Shown piece after piece: positions 30,630 to 44,492 of a stretch of DNA of 64,000 bases. The stretch is from positions 11,922,001 through 11,986,000 of the forward strand of contig NC_085114.1 in NCBI RefSeq assembly GCF_030269925.1, in the 5' to 3' direction. The notes below the pieces were generated by a model that saw nothing but the letters and a program-made list of their open reading frames with translations, was not told where the DNA came from and ran no database searches. The translations under genes and the position numbers were made by a program. The stretch comes from Bombyx mori (lineage: Eukaryota > Arthropoda > Insecta > Lepidoptera > Bombycidae). The stretch's first letter is position 1. Each line of letters opens with the position of its first letter.

Positions 30630-32070
30630 CATATTCTTTAAAACATTAAAATGCAGTCGGTGATCGGTGCAATTGTTGGATCCGGAGAATTTGGTTAATG
30701 AATAATCCGATTATGTTTCTTATAAAAATATATGGTCGCATACTGAACACTAAAACCGGCTTCAAATTGATACATTGATAGAACCGGAGTGTTGACTATG
30801 AACTAAGTAACCATTCTTTTATTCAAATAAAATATCTTTTTACACCTTTTAGCAAATCTCATAGTTACTAAATAATTAAGTTTATTCATTAAATGTTACA
30901 AAGAACAAAACAATTTTACTTAGTTTGAACTGTCAAGCGATATTAATGCGCGTACGCTATCCTACCGCGCTTGTTTAAAATTTCGCGCTTTGACAATTAT
31001 TATTATTATATTTTATAAATCGGTACTAAAAAAAAATGATAATTAATAATATTGAATTAAAGTATGTACATTAAGAATTATATCTAGTCGTCGCTGTATT
31101 AGCGAACAAAAATGTACTTATTAACATTCCTAATGCGAATATTCTTATTTGTATTTAATAGTTATTTAGTTTTATTACACTAAAAATTGACGTCTTTTAT
31201 ATAATTGAATCCTAATGTTTTAAAAAAAAGTATTTAAATTTGACGTACAAGTACCTAGTTATAATATTATTAGTTTTAGTTTTGCATTTATGGAGATCTG
31301 ATACAATATACCATAGTATTATGTACGCTATAAATAGATATATTGATGTTTCATGGGAGCTTGTAAATGTTCCATGAAATATGTATTTGTTGAACGAAAT
31401 ACACACTTTAAAAATGAAGTTGACTTGGTCATATTTTATTTACTTTTACAATCCATCTATACTGTTTAAACGCTCAGATACTTCTGTGAAATTACCTTAA
31501 ATGTTTCAGATTTATAATACGATTTTTGTATCACTTATCTCACTTGCGAATGAATGTCATTTGCGTCCATTCCAATTATTATTGTTAATGCAACAATCAC
31601 CTAGCTGAACCCTTCAGGGCGAACCTCGAGTCACCAGCTATCCTTCCATCCCAAAAAGGCGATGTAATGAAAACGATAAAAGTAGCTTTACTTTAGTTCA
31701 TTAACATACAATTACCATCGCTTTCTCGAAGTAATTACAAACACAATACAATAAACAATACAAATAATAATTCAAAAACTATTATTTATTTTCTGCCTGC
31801 TACATGCTACTTTGTTGGCCATGTGCATTGCTAGTGTTTAAGCACTATTTTTTGACAAATAATATAACCAGTAATAAAAATTATAAAATTAAAAATAGTG
31901 TTTATTTTTATAAAAATATACATTTACACTTTTTATGAAGAAAAAAACCATTAATGCTATGTAATCATTTATTCAATTAAAAATTAATTCAATTATTATA
32001 TTATTTACAACTTTATTATTTATTTATTTAAACTTTATAATCATCCCAAATTATTTTAAACCATATCTAT
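30630..32070. other. Tail-to-tail interval between Gga and Lst8
   Basis: Very AT-rich. It holds the Gga 3' UTR (AATAAA at 30826) and, on the minus strand, several AATAAA motifs near 32013-32030 suited to Lst8 polyadenylation. No coding sequence or recognisable repeat was seen. Confidence 0.5.
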
Positions 32071-35000
32071 TCAAACAGGTTGATCTTTAAACGCGAGTGC
32101 TGTGATGGCTTTCTGATGACCGCAGTACTCCCGTTCAAGCGTGCCACGCTCAATGTTCCATAATCGAGCATAACTATCCGATGAACCTGTAAATAACAAA
32201 ATAAAATTATCTGGTTTTTTTAAACTTTGAAAAAATTGACTGGGTTGCCAGGAAATTGAAAATGTCTTACCAGTGAATAAAAATCGAGAATCAAGCGTAA
32301 AGGCTGCGTCCCAGACCCATCGCTGCGTGTCGCGCCGTAGCTCTCGCAACAGCGCCCAGTCGCTCGTGCGCCAGATCTTGGCCGAGCAGTCGCCCGACGT
32401 CGTCACCAACATGCTATTATCACATTAGTCAGATATTAAACATTTTCTAAGTTACTATACTTATTGCCTTACTTATGCCTTGCTTTCTTGCTTGCCTTGC
32501 TTTACTTATGATAGAAGAGTATGGAAGGAGAAAACATGTTGCGCTGACCCCGGGTGACTGGGAGAAGGGCAGGATAATGATGATTGCCAAGATAAACTCA
32601 TTTAATAAACACATGCAACATCTAATGTCTTAAAGTTGATTTTAACTGAAATGCTGTAACATCTCCAAACTCACGTTGAATCTGGGCTAAATTTACACCG
32701 TAAAGCATATTTAGAATGTGCAGTAATGTGTTTTTTGGGCACAGGGTGCGGTGGTTGTCCGCTCAACGACCACACGTAGCAGTTGCCCTTGTTATTAACA
32801 GCCGCCATCATCTTGCCGGCTGGATCAATAGCTATGTCCTGAATCGACGCCTCCGCTTCTGGTATCTAACAAAAATAAGGATAAATAGTATAATATTTAT
32901 GTGTAACATGTAAATGAAATAAACATGGTTTATTTAAATTGAATTATGTGGTTGGACAGGCACTTGGCTAATGATTGATCAATTACTAGAGCTTATCAAT
33001 AAAACATAAATGCTCAAAACTGATGATTGTTTCGTGGAAAAAAAAAGGTAGGATGGTGGTCCATACACAAGTGGGTTTATAATACATCCAACCATCAATC
33101 AACCTATTAAGGACAGCAGAAATATGTTATAATATACAGAAAATACTACTGGCCATTCTCTAGTAAATACCTCAGTAGCCTTTCTATATATCCATTATGA
33201 GCATATTGGTGATATCATGTTGGCATCAGCTTTTTATGCAGGAACACTACTGAATAGGATGCGGAGATAGAGTGTTCCTTTCACTTTTGTAGCTCACCAC
33301 AACATACTGTATTATAGCTTCTCAGCTGATAGTGGATGTAAAAAAATATATATAGTAAAGTTACCAGTTGTTCATTTTGATCCGTTTTCAGATCCCATAT
33401 ATGTATAATGCCACTCTGGTCTCCAACCATTATCTGGGACTGATCAGGATGAAGCATTACTGCATTCACCGGAGCTTGAACTTGGAATATCTTTTGACAC
33501 CTTGTACGTGGTGCAGCCCTACATGAGAAACATGCCGCTTTAAAATTTCTATACTAAGCTTTCTAGGTCCAGTCAGTAAATTGTGTTTTTAAACTCAATA
33601 AAAGTTAAAGTTTAATTTCAGAGATCAGCAGACAACCTCATGGTCTCCTAGTGTAAATAGTTATTAGCTTCTATGATCTAAATTTTGATTTTATTCCATA
33701 ACCATTAGCATTACACTTGACAGCTTTAAAGCAGGAATCATATCTTCATACCACCAGTAAATATCAGTTGGTGAATCTTTTATAATAAGCACGAATATAA
33801 CGAATGATATAAGGTGCTGCATTGTCATCTAGCATCAGAGAAACCTCCAAACATCATTTGGCCAAGGTTAGAAAACACAAATGATGTTACCTAATAACTG
33901 GTTGATATAATACATAGCGTCTTTAACCTGGGATCCCATATCCTGGCTGTGCAGTCCTCACCTCCTGTGTACATCCAAGTGCCATTTTTCTGCAAAGTTA
34001 CAATTTAAAAAAAAAAAAAATTAATGACTTGTCTTATTGTAATAGATGTGTTCACAAATTAAATATCCAATCATAAATATACATAGTTTTTTTTTTTTCT
34101 AAAAGATAACAATCTTGAAAAGTTGTTTGAAAATGAATAACTGATTTTAACATCAGTTTTTGTTTAAAAACTGCATGTCGACACAATTTGTGTGTTTTTC
34201 AAATTGTTGCCCTAGAAATAATTATAATCTCAAAGATTTATAGTAATTCCTATGCCAGTGAGATCTCAAATATTTAAAGGACACTGAAGATCCAGTTTCA
34301 ACTGAATGAGTTTTGAACTGAGAAAAGAAATATATTTTTTTTTCTATTCCTGGCAAATATTTAGAGACATATATTAAAGACACGTACTTCCTGTAGTTTA
34401 CTGTCAGTGACACCTAGGTCACAAATAATCTACCTGAAGGTCATGTATATATTGTTTTCAACAAATTTTAATTGAATTTATGCATAATACCTGAAACCCA
34501 ACTCGAGATACGTTTTTGGAGATGTCCTCAAAAGTTGTGACCGGGTCTGGATTGGCACTACTAAGATCATATAACCGTATATGCTGAAATCCAGCTGCTG
34601 CTACCATCGATGTTGGTGAGATCTCCAAGCTGTTCACTTGCTGAAAGGAAAACTCGTCATGCAATAAGCTTTAGCTGATTTTCATAATATAATCAGTTTG
34701 TAAAAATATCACGAAAGTTAATTTAAGTTACCTCACAAAAGATGACTGGCATGTTAATCTGAATTATATTTGTACAAAGTGGTCTGCTTGTATTAAATCT
34801 TAGCTCACAATTATCTGACACTGTCGTGACCAGTTTTAATCGTTTAGGTAATTCTCTTTTTTTGGACATTTTTGCAACTTTACAGGAGAGCCATTTAAAG
34901 TTTAAAATTCTCATAATAAAAAAAGTCCATCAGCTATTTGGATGCAGTAAGCTTAATTGATGTTCAATCAAAAACATTGAATTGGTGATAGTTAATACCA

Positions 35001-35373
35001 AATAAAATGGACCTTTAATTACAAAGATAAATGTCGCGTATTAATCGAAATATCGCTTAATTCAAATAGCCTTTCAGCCCTCGTTATTATTCAAAGCGAA
35101 ATTTCCAAATCAATTTTTTATGAAAATTTAAAATAATCATGCAAATTTACGGAGCGATTTGAATGAGTTATCTGGAAATGAATTGAGTCATTTTGGTCAT
35201 TTATAGAAGATCAATAACCGAAACATTAAAATATGAAGTACCGAATCTGGATGCTGCATTGTTCGTAAACAAACACCACTGTGTGCCTGCCATAGCTTGA
35301 TAGTATGATCGTAGCCTCCTGTTACTAAAGCCACCTGCGATCCTCCAAGAGAAGCAGTGGTATCACCAGCCAT
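32071..35373 (-). CDS. Lst8: LST8: WD40 subunit of TOR complexes 1 and 2, 7 exons
   Basis: LST8 binds the TOR kinase domain and stabilises it in the nutrient and growth signalling complexes. Exons in transcript order: 35242-35373, 34491-34640, 33928-33989, 33365-33518, 32675-32865, 32271-32413, 32071-32186; phase is kept and the product is 315 aa, the family size. The whole chain is a seven-bladed WD40 propeller. Family-specific blocks are [15 protein letters not shown] (near residue 21), [55 protein letters not shown] and [14 protein letters not shown] at the C-terminus. The start [11 protein letters not shown] is chosen over an ATG 17 codons upstream because known LST8 proteins begin shortly before the first WD repeat. 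Confidence 0.95.
32505..32585 (+). mobile_element. LINE 3'-end remnant
   Basis: GGAAGGAGAAAACATGTTGC, GACCCCGGGTGACTGGGA and AGGGCAGGATAATGATGATG are typical of moth non-LTR tails (…KTCCADPG then stop). It lies in Lst8 intron 5. Confidence 0.6.
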
Positions 35374-35642
35374 TTTATGAAACTTATTGTTTAAGCAATT
35401 GGCATATTTATTTCTTAAAAGCACATTTTTTTATTTCCAACTGCCAGGTAATTTTGAAATTTCGGATTTTAATTTTTAATTTCGAACTTTCCGAGCAACA
35501 TAAATCTTGTATGATGTGATATAATCTACGTTATACTTGAACCGAATTATCGGGGCGCTTTTAATATTACTGTAAATTCTAACTAATGCATCTCATAAAG
35601 TCAAAACATAACCAAAACAACACAGCACAGGTAATTCAAAGT
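35374..35642 (-). promoter_or_regulatory. Lst8 upstream region
   Basis: Between the Lst8 start and the foldback element at 35643. It should contain the Lst8 5' UTR and promoter; no motif could be assigned with confidence. Confidence 0.35.
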
Positions 35643-36833
35643 TGAATGAAGTTAGCCACTCAAAAAAATTTTTTTTTCCTATTTTATACTTATTTTCTAT
35701 TAATTCGTTTGTTCATCATTTGTTCATGATTGTTCACTGTTAATAATTGTTTGTTCTGCATTTATTTATTTAAAAAAAATATTTAAAAATATACCTACAA
35801 GTTAGCCCCTCTAATGCAATTTTTTATATTTTTTCATCCTTAATGACTCGTAAATATTCATTTTCGATTGTTCTTATATAAAACACGTTTGTCCTCTTTC
35901 GAAATTACTCGTTTTTTGTTTAATTTACTATTTTTATTAGTTGAATAAATGTATGCAAAATATGTGTACTGCGCATGCGTCAACTATAATGCCTAAACTT
36001 TCCACGCGGTTTTAATCGTAAAAAAAAAACAAATATAAATCCTGAAGGAGCAATTAATTGGTATACAGTTTAATTAAAAAAATTAAAAAATAAATAAATG
36101 AAATAATGTGCATTGGCGTTAAGTTAGACCAAATACATTTTTTCCATCCTCTTACCTATCGTATTAAAATGTTATTTTACTAATGTTAGGAATATAATTT
36201 CGACTGTGTAAAAAAGTTATTATAATGTATACCTATATTATCTCTTGAAAGATAAATAATGAACATATTTACTTATTTGTTTATATTACCTATGTGAACT
36301 CCCTATCTTTTTTATACCTTCATAACGATAAGTAGGAGGATGGAAAAAATGTATTTGGTCTAACTTAACGCCAATACACATTATTTCATTTATTTCTTTT
36401 TTAATTTTTTTAATTAAACTGTATACCAATTAATTGCTCCTTCAGGATTTATATTTGTTTTTTTTTCACGATTAAAACCGCGTAGAAAGTTTAGGCATTA
36501 TAGTTGACGCATGCGCAGTACACATATTTTGCATACATTTATTCAACTAATAAAAATAGTAAATTAAACAAAAAACGAGTAATTTCGAAAGAGGACAAAC
36601 GTGTTTTATATAAGAACAATCGAAAATGAATATTTACGAGTCATTAAGGATGAAAAAATATAAAAAATTGCATTAGAGGGGCTAACTGGTAGGTATATTT
36701 TTAAATATTTTTTTTTAAATAAATAAATGCAGAACAAACAATTATTAACAGTGAACAATCATGAACAAATGAATTAATAGAAAATAAGTATAAAATAGGA
36801 AAAAAAAATTTTTTGAGGGGCTAACTTCATTCA
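35643..36833. mobile_element. 1.19-kb foldback element with ~510-bp inverted arms
   Basis: The left arm (35643-36162) begins TGAATGAAGTTAGCC; the right arm (36325-36833) is its near-identical reverse complement, ending CTAACTTCATTCA. The roughly 160-bp loop is unique. The arms are AT-rich with CTACAAGTTAGCCCC and CGCATGCGTCAACTAT blocks. No transposase ORF. It stands between Lst8 and the HMG gene, about 270 bp upstream of the Lst8 start codon. Confidence 0.88.
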
Positions 36834-38755
36834 CCTGACTTGAATCACATTTTCTTTGGATGCCTCCTACGTGACTGTTCCTCATTCATAAATTCCCTGA
36901 TAAACCTCCGAGTTCCTCTTCCCACATCAATCCCTACATTATTAATAATATTAAAATGTAAACAGTTTTAAAATATAATATTCTTTTTATTTATACCCAA
37001 TCACTATATATTATGAACTCTTAGGCATTATTATATATTATTATCCTATTACGTACATATCCTTTCCAAATTTCGAACCTTCCAATTGATTCCTAAATAA
37101 AACTGGTTTCCCTACCTTTTCCACACTAGTAGTGGCAAATGCACAAACCGTGCGAGTCAAAATATAAAAAAAATAAAAAATACATGCTTCCATCTTGAGG
37201 TTTTTTCTTGTTAATCTTTCGTATTTTAATAAGAAACAACATCTTGGTACCTAGATTATGAAACTAAAACATATCAAGAAATTATTTTCATGTTAATCCA
37301 ACCTTAAAAATTGATAATCAAGGAATTGCATACCTATCAAGTTTCTGATATAGGTACAAGCCCAGACCCAAAATCTTGAGACAAGTACTGCATCAGATCA
37401 AATATTAGGTATCAAATTGAAATACAGAACTAGGTACCTATCTAATGGATGCAGTCTTACATGGTCAGTTTGACTAGTCATAATATTAATTCTCAATAGT
37501 ATGAGTATTCTAAGATGGGATCAATCACGAACTAGATTTAAGTAATTAATGTAGGTACCCACCTACATTTTATACCCTCAAGACTTCTAGTAAAGTCTAT
37601 GTTCAGTTCCATCCCTAAAGTACGATAACAGTTCTTTTAACTTGGTCGAAAATATTTATACCTGCTACGAAAATTAGTGTCTATATATGACCAATGACCT
37701 ATTACTGAAACTGCAAATCCAATCAGCCAGGTTGCTCAGTTACTAACCTATGTATGAACTGAAATTAAAACACTAATTATAAGAAATTACTTTATTGAAC
37801 ATGTAAAATCCGTATTGACATGAGGAATGCTAATTCTCATTTACAATATAACACAAATGTAAAATTTGAGAGACAAATCACATCGACAACCTACCTATAA
37901 CTAACTAAAATACAACATACACATGAATTTCTTAAGATTATTTTTATGGTAATGCCACAAATCTATGCTAGAATTCACCTGAAAGGCGAGTCTCAAGATT
38001 AAAATGACACTTATGTGGTATAGTTTTATAATATGCATAAGTCCTAAATAAAGCCACGAGGTAACCTCGACAAATGCTTAAGCTTATTGTTTGGTACCAT
38101 TATTAGCAATGAATTTACAATGAAGAGGTAGGTTTGAACAAGCGGGTGCAATATCCTTCCAAGGAGTAGACATTATAATAAGTCTCTAATTTTACATATT
38201 GATAGTTACACCAAAACTTATGTCCAATAGTTCAGCATTAAAATAAAACTGAATCGATATAAAATAATTCATAAAAAGCACAGCTTTAATTAGATATTGG
38301 TGCAGACATAGAAGTTTTGATAAAACCAGTCAAAAGTATATCTCAAAATAAGCATCCACAAAGTCACAGCGAACTTAACGAGGGAGGGCTAACTGTACAA
38401 TTCCCTGGTGAAATACATGCTAACACTTACACATTATTTTTTTGAGGCTTAGAAACCTAGACCCTAGTGTGCGGCAAAACTTTCCAAACTCTGCATCTTA
38501 TTTTATATCTATCATAACTAACACTACAATATCAAGAAAATTAAAGGAATATTGAATCAAGAAATGAATTATTTAATTGCATTTTATAAACAAAATACCA
38601 GTTGCAGTTAAAGATGATTCCAACTCTCATTAAATGTTAATCAAAATCAATGTCAAATGCATTTCATACAGACTTTGGAAAGTCAGTCCCGTTTTACTTT
38701 GTAATAAATTAAGTCCTTATTCAATATGAACAGTAATGTCTTAAGGTTTGGGAGA
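36834..38755. other. Interval left of the HMG gene
   Basis: AT-rich with no coding exon. The right part is probably the HMG 3' UTR: on the minus strand a possible AATAAA lies near 37790-37795, about 960 nt past the stop. Nothing else recognised. Confidence 0.4.
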
Positions 38756-39263
38756 TCATTCACTTTCTTCTTCCTCCTCCTCACCTTCCTCTTCCTCAGA
38801 CTCTTCCTTCTTTTTCTTGGATTTCTGCAATAAAATAATTGTTGTTTAAAGATTCAACAAATGCTTTTAATATTGAAGAATTTGTTTACTCACAGCAGCA
38901 GCAGTTTTCTTGCCCTTTTTCCCTCGTTTTTGAGCCTTCTTTTCGCCCCCTTCGCCACCACCGCCATTGGCATTGTAAGATTCTAGGTCTTTTGCATATT
39001 GCTCCTTGGCCTTGGCAGCTTTCTGTTCCCATTCCTAAAGTAATTTCAATTATGAATCTCTATTGTAACGCGCTAGATAATAAATCACATTTTATTTCAA
39101 TCATTGTACTTACAGTTTTGTCTTTCATTGATTTCCAAATTTCACCGCCTTTTTTGGCTATTTCGGTTACTCTTAAGCCAGGATTTTCAGATTTTATCTG
39201 TTCCCTCGCGCTGTTTAACCACAGCATGTATGCGGACATAGGACGCTTCGGCTTGTCCGTCAT
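38756..39263 (-). CDS. HmgD: HMGD/HMG1-type single HMG-box chromatin protein
   Basis: A small non-histone chromatin protein that bends DNA without strong sequence preference. Coding exons in transcript order: 39114-39263, 38894-39034, 38756-38824, giving 119 aa. One HMG box spans about residues 5-75 (KPKRPMSAYMLWLN, NPGLRVTEIAKKGGEIW), then a basic linker with GGGGEGGEKKAQKRGKK and KKTAAA, and an acidic tail (EESEEEEGEEEEEESE). Insect HMGD, HMGZ and moth HMG1 proteins have this plan and size. A 3' splice site lies 13 nt before the ATG (TTCTTCCAG at 39277-39285), so the 5' UTR starts in an upstream exon. The intron inside the HMG box falls at KDKT|EWEQ, the same place as in the neighbouring Ssrp gene. 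Confidence 0.93.
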
Positions 39264-39913
39264 TTTGACTTTTTTCCTGGAAGAAATACCATGCTCTCTA
39301 AAAAATACTTCGCTTCCCACAAGGCAGCAGGTTCAAAGAGTCACGTTTTACGAACTTCAAGCTCTAGACGGTCTACGCACTGCTTATACGGTGTAACAGG
39401 GCGTCATTTTGGCGGGAAACGTATTTAGGCCATTTAGGACCAAGATTGTAACAGTAGCCATAAATAATATTTAATCAATATGAAAACCTACGAATTAGAC
39501 TAACATATTCGTATCCATAACAGCATAAAACATCTAAAATAGTTATCGCCCCATTAACGAGTTCACTGTCCTAGGCTTGGGTCGAACGAGCCATTTTGTT
39601 TTCACGAATTATGTAGAAAATACGCAATATCTTTAAAGGACAGGATTACCAAATAATCCTTTGATTATTAAACTAAAACTTGTAGAAGAACTGTTAGGGT
39701 CACTCAATGGAAAAGATCCGAGAAATTAATTATTGAAATAAGGCGTCACTCTCCTTACCCACGCGTACCAAGGAAAGTACGGCGATGCATATAGCCATGT
39801 TTGAATGCGAATTCCAACGTGGAATGAAAATAAATCCTATGAATCAAGGCTTGAGAATCACTAATAAACTTGACAAATTGTTCAACTTTGAATAGAAAAT
39901 TGATTGGACTTAC

Positions 39914-40010
39914 CTGATGGCAAAAATTTTGAAATAATTTTTGAACTGGTACACAACCAAACTGTAGACGTAGAGAATGTGAAGAAATGTATGGGGCTCG
40001 AACAAAATGT
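39914..40010 (-). other. Candidate non-coding first exon of the HMG gene
   Basis: On the minus strand CCATCAG|GTAAGTCC at 39914 is a strong donor that would pair with the acceptor just before the HMG start codon. The upstream limit is a guess. It is preceded by a GC-richer stretch (about 40010-40070) that could be the promoter. Confidence 0.4.
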
Positions 40011-41679
40011 TCCCAGTCGAAGCTAGCTTGGGGCCGTCTCGCGTCGCTAAGGTGGCGCCATCTACACGAATTCTGATTGGCTAAAATCATCAGGTGTACC
40101 AACAGTCCAAATGTCACAATGGTTCTTGTACTACGTATATCCGTGAAATCTCTTTTTAAAAAGGCAATATAATTTGAACTCTAATGGCATAGGATTAGGT
40201 TTATTTTAGTGGAATTTGACGAGCTCCATACATTTGCTTCTAAAAATGATTTTATAGTATTTGTTAAGAGAAATAGTGGATTTGTAATAAATTACACATT
40301 TGTTTGGTGAGAATAATATAAAGATTATTTTTTCTGAAGTATTTTTGATCCAATCACATAAAAGTATATCAAAGAGGACTAAGATCTCTCGACATGAGAT
40401 TCCTACCAAAATTAACTCGCGCCTTATTTTAAATGCCGCCAACGTTAAATTCGAATTGTACAAAAGCGCGCCAAGCGTGAGAATGAAAGGGACGCCAATA
40501 AAACATAACATTGGAATGGCAGACGTATTCGTTTGTTTACGATTTGGTGCCTCATGAGAACTCCAGAAATAGTTTTTATCGGCAAGGATATAAGGCTGAA
40601 GTGTTCATGTTTGTAGGAATTACTAAAATGTGCTTTTGTCAATTTTTCTTTTTATCTGTTAACTGATAACGACATGTCAAACTTTATATGAAGTTATTGT
40701 AAATTAATATTGCATAATACAATAAATATGTATCTATTCTCATAAGAGAGGTTCTGCAGGTTTTTCAAATTGTAATTGTTTAAATGTTCAATTAAGACAG
40801 TTTGTAAAGTTGAGTTTTCTAGTAAAACCTTACCAGAAGGAGCTGTATATAACGGCATATATTTGAAGATAGAATAAAATTTAAGTAGTCTACTGAACAT
40901 TACAGCGCAGTGCAATAGCCTTCTATAAACTTTTAAAACGAATCTTTTTCTTTTAAGAAACCTTACATGAGTGTTAAATAGTAAATTTTGACAAAGATAG
41001 TCTCAGGTCACAATCTATCATGTACTGTACACCAACTGAAAAAAGGTTACAAACACATGTAAATAGGGAATACATAGCAATTCGATTTTAGCGTAAACTA
41101 ACTTTAACAATACTTTTGTTGTTCGTTGCTTTCTTTGAAGGTAATGCAGTTGCTATACAAGACAAATGAAGACTTGATGGAAGTTAAGTGCGTGGTACCA
41201 CAGTACAGAGCCCTAAGCTCTTCTAGAAAATTGAAAGCCAATCTAGACGATTAATATTAAAAATGCGATTATCCTAAGTTCTTTTTAAAATTTCTGAATA
41301 ACGAGATTTGCGTTAACTGGGACTATTTGACTGAAAAGACCAGCTTGAACTAGACTTGACTTTTGAGAGCATTTCCACGATAAATGTAATAGTAATGATA
41401 AAAGTATTTTTAATATCGCCTTCAGGGATTGGGGACCTTGCAAGCGCTCTCATTTCTCTTTCTCTCTCTCATTATTTTTAGTACTATGAGAGAGTGCCTC
41501 CGTCGTCAGGTGCAAGTGTAATTAGTGTTAAGACATGGACAGCTAAAAAGCTGGAGGAGTCGAATTAAACAAGATTAGAATATTTTTATGATTCTAATTT
41601 TTATGGTGATAGGTGGATGAATTCATGAGAGATGAGTTCTAAGTCTCAGTCTTTCAGTCCAACGTACGAGAAAATTCAG

Positions 41680-41860
41680 TAATTACATTTATTTTTACGA
41701 TGTTATTCCTTCATAGTAGAAGTCAATCGTGAACATCTGTTAAATACGTATTACTTGAGAAAAATTGGCATTTGCCTGCATGATTCGAACACTGGTACAG
41801 TCGCATCGCTAGAAATGAACGCACCGGAAGTCTTACCTTGCAGGCCACGACCACTTCTAA
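41680..41860 (-). mobile_element. Bm1 SINE, 5' head portion
   Basis: Minus orientation: AGTAGAAGTCAATCGTGAAC, then the complement of the tRNA-like head (ATGATTCGAACACTGG, GGCCACGACCACTTC). Confidence 0.8.
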
Positions 41861-42364
41861 AATCGACTTGTCGACTACCAGGCTTTAGGTCGAAACATTG
41901 AATAACAATCTTTTCACGACGAACGAGCTTCACAGCTTAATCAAAACGGTAACGATTTTTGTTAAATCGAACTAAAGGACGAGAATTCCATGGATCTTGT
42001 TCAAAACTTAGCTTCAAAAGTATTTCTCGTTGAGCCGATACAACACGAATAAAAATTATGACCAAATACGATATCGAATCTACCGTCCAGGTTCTTAAGA
42101 CTGAGCTCATTGCAGCTTAAAAAATAAATACTACTACTATTGCGCTGGCGCTATGACCCCGAAGTGGGTCTTGGCCTCCGACAATAAACTTTGCCATTCA
42201 TCCCGCCAAAAAAAAAACAGACAAGAAAACAAAAACGATTAGATCCCATAAAAAATAAACACCTAAATAAAAAGTTAAAGCTTGGTCGGTTGTAATTTGG
42301 TTTGTAAAAAAAATAATCTAATCAAGTGGCAGTAAATGGCTCATCATTACTACATGAATGCACT

Positions 42365-42755
42365 TTTTTTTCCTACCAAGGTGATAGTCTAGAGATACCA
42401 TATCAGCGTCACCGGGCTAGTGCTCGTGAGCACACCAGTAAGTGAGTTAGGTGAGCTCACGAGCCTCAAACCTGACGTTGTTGCTAACACGAACCCTAGC
42501 AAGAGCCGTGCTTCGCAGAATCTGCCACCGGATCGGAAACGCGACCCCACTGAGAAGATCCGACGAGAAACTCAGTGAGCTGTGTCTGGGTTAATTTACT
42601 CGCAGAATCCTTCGTCGCAAACGACGGGTTCGACGAGAACGATGACCGGTGCTTGAGATACCTAAAAGCACTGTTAGTGGATCGGGAGGATCCGAGATGA
42701 CGTGTTTTGGGTTACGTCGACTGTTTAGCTTACGGCCCGCAGGATCGGCAATGTA
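42365..42755 (+). repeat. Dispersed repeat B, longest copy
   Basis: Contains all shared blocks (CCTAGCAAGAGCCGTGC, CTGAGAAGATCCGACGAG, CGTCGCAAACGACGGG) and a longer right part (GACCGGTGCTTGAGATACC, TTAGTGGATCGGGAGGATCC) ending in CCCGCAGGATCGG. Confidence 0.7.
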
Positions 42756-43588
42756 GTTACTTGAATGCACGAGGAGGGTCTTTTAGATGGCAACTTTGTT
42801 CAGATAACTCCGATCCTATAGACAGCTTAAAATTCCGATCCCTCGGAAAGTTGTTACTGATTGTAAAAATATTAAATTTATAGATGTAACACACTTTTTC
42901 AGTAATAAACTTTTTATTAATTTCATAAGTTTCAGTCTCGGGTCCAAAATCTTTCGAAAGGCGACCTCGCACCAGAAGACGCAGCGTGGGTCACCCACGA
43001 AGTGGATCGAAGTCCTGCTAGAGGAAGTCGCAGGAATGCGCTGGATGCAGGCTGCATAGGACGGTCGTTGTTGTGAATAGTGGCGGCCTATGTTCAGCCT
43101 ATGTACACCCAAAAATCACGTTCTATACAATATAAGTTACTTAGTACAAAAAAACGATAAATACTTAATAAATAACGTAGGTATAATTGCATCGGAAATT
43201 AGGTAGGTACTATTAAAGAAAAAATTAAAAACAAATGTATAATTAAAATTTATTGAAGTTGTCTTTGTATGCTGTGGGGCATTTCAATAAAATAACAACA
43301 AATTGTTTATAGTGCAAAGGTTTTTACATCATATCATATCATATCACATTCGTTGAGTACGTTAAAAATTGGTACAATTTAATAAAAAGGCATATGTATC
43401 GTTATGGAGAAATACGTTCGGAGCGTTCATTAGTATAGACATTGGAATTTAAAGGTATTCAGTTTTAAATTTTATTGTCGTATTCATAGTAACATGTTCA
43501 TCGCAGATGTAAGTCGACACTAAAAAAGTTGTTCAACGTTTTTATACAAATTTTGATTAACGTGTTCTTTGCGCACCCGACCTCTTAA

Positions 43589-43832
43589 ATATCGTCGTTG
43601 TCAAACCAAAATCTGCTTGTGCATTTTTTGAGATTTTTACTTTTAGACTTTTTCGTATAGTTCACAGCCCGTTATCTACCATATAAAAAAACTGTTTTGT
43701 GTCTATAGCTTTCATTTGACATAGTTCTTAAAAATTCACCTTCATATTAAATTTTTTACGAAAACGTTTTTACTCGTTAATTCAAAATAGAGTTTTTGTA
43801 CATAGCAGATTTTGGTTTGACAGCGACGATAT
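43589..43832. mobile_element. 244-bp MITE, copy 1
   Basis: Inverted ends ATATCGTCGTTGTCAAACC and the complement of ATATCGTCGCTGTCAAACC, both continuing AAAATCTGCT. A second copy in opposite orientation is at 46219-46482. No ORF. Confidence 0.85.
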
Positions 43833-44211
43833 GCCTTTTTAAATTTGTTTAAACACATTTTTATCCATTTTATTTCAAGGGGTTTATCTGGAATGAAAGT
43901 GTGTACATCTCCACACAACAGAACAGCGTGAGTCGCATCATTTCTTCCCTGGGTGAAATTATTGATTAAGTGACTATTCGACAATCTTAGAGGGGGTTCA
44001 TTATGAATAACACAATTACAATGTAAATCTTTTAATAACATCGAAATCATACACTTAGCAATTGATTCTTAAACCGAAACGGAAAAAAAATACATTACAT
44101 GTTAAACAGGTTGCAATATTGTTATGACAAAGTTGATTACGATTAATACTCATCGTTTCATGAATTTTACTTCGTAAGTTCTGATGTACAAAATTCGAGT
44201 TTTTAAAGCGT

Positions 44212-44492
44212 GCTCGAGTTAAGTGGTTACTGGAGCGCACGAAAAATAAAAACTCGAACACCGTCACCCACCTTGAGACGTGAGGTCTGCAACTCAAAGT
44301 TGTGCAGTATAGCGTTTGTCCCGTCCTTTAGCGGAACGTGAGAGCCACAAGACTTCCTACAATCAGTAATCACGTTTTTTTTTTAAATCTGGCTTTCTAT
44401 TAAGTCACTATCTGCGGATTCCGACCACCAGTACAGTCGGTCGGCTCGACACGAGTACCCCGGGCGCCTTCTCCTCTAGGCCACGACGGCTA
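44212..44492 (-). mobile_element. Degenerate Bm1-like SINE
   Basis: AGTTAAGTGGTTACTGGAGC, ACCCACCTTGAGACGTGAG and a head remnant ending CTAGGCCACGACGG. Clearly diverged from the other copies; minus orientation. Confidence 0.6.

Noticed and set aside
38839..39396. 185-codon plus-strand open frame
   Set aside because: It is antisense to the HMG gene exons and introns. The minus strand gives a full HMG protein with correct splice sites.
40206..40642. Overlapping open frames of 65-101 codons with a hydrophobic look
   Set aside because: No domain, no splice-compatible partner exons and AT-driven composition. I treat them as chance frames.
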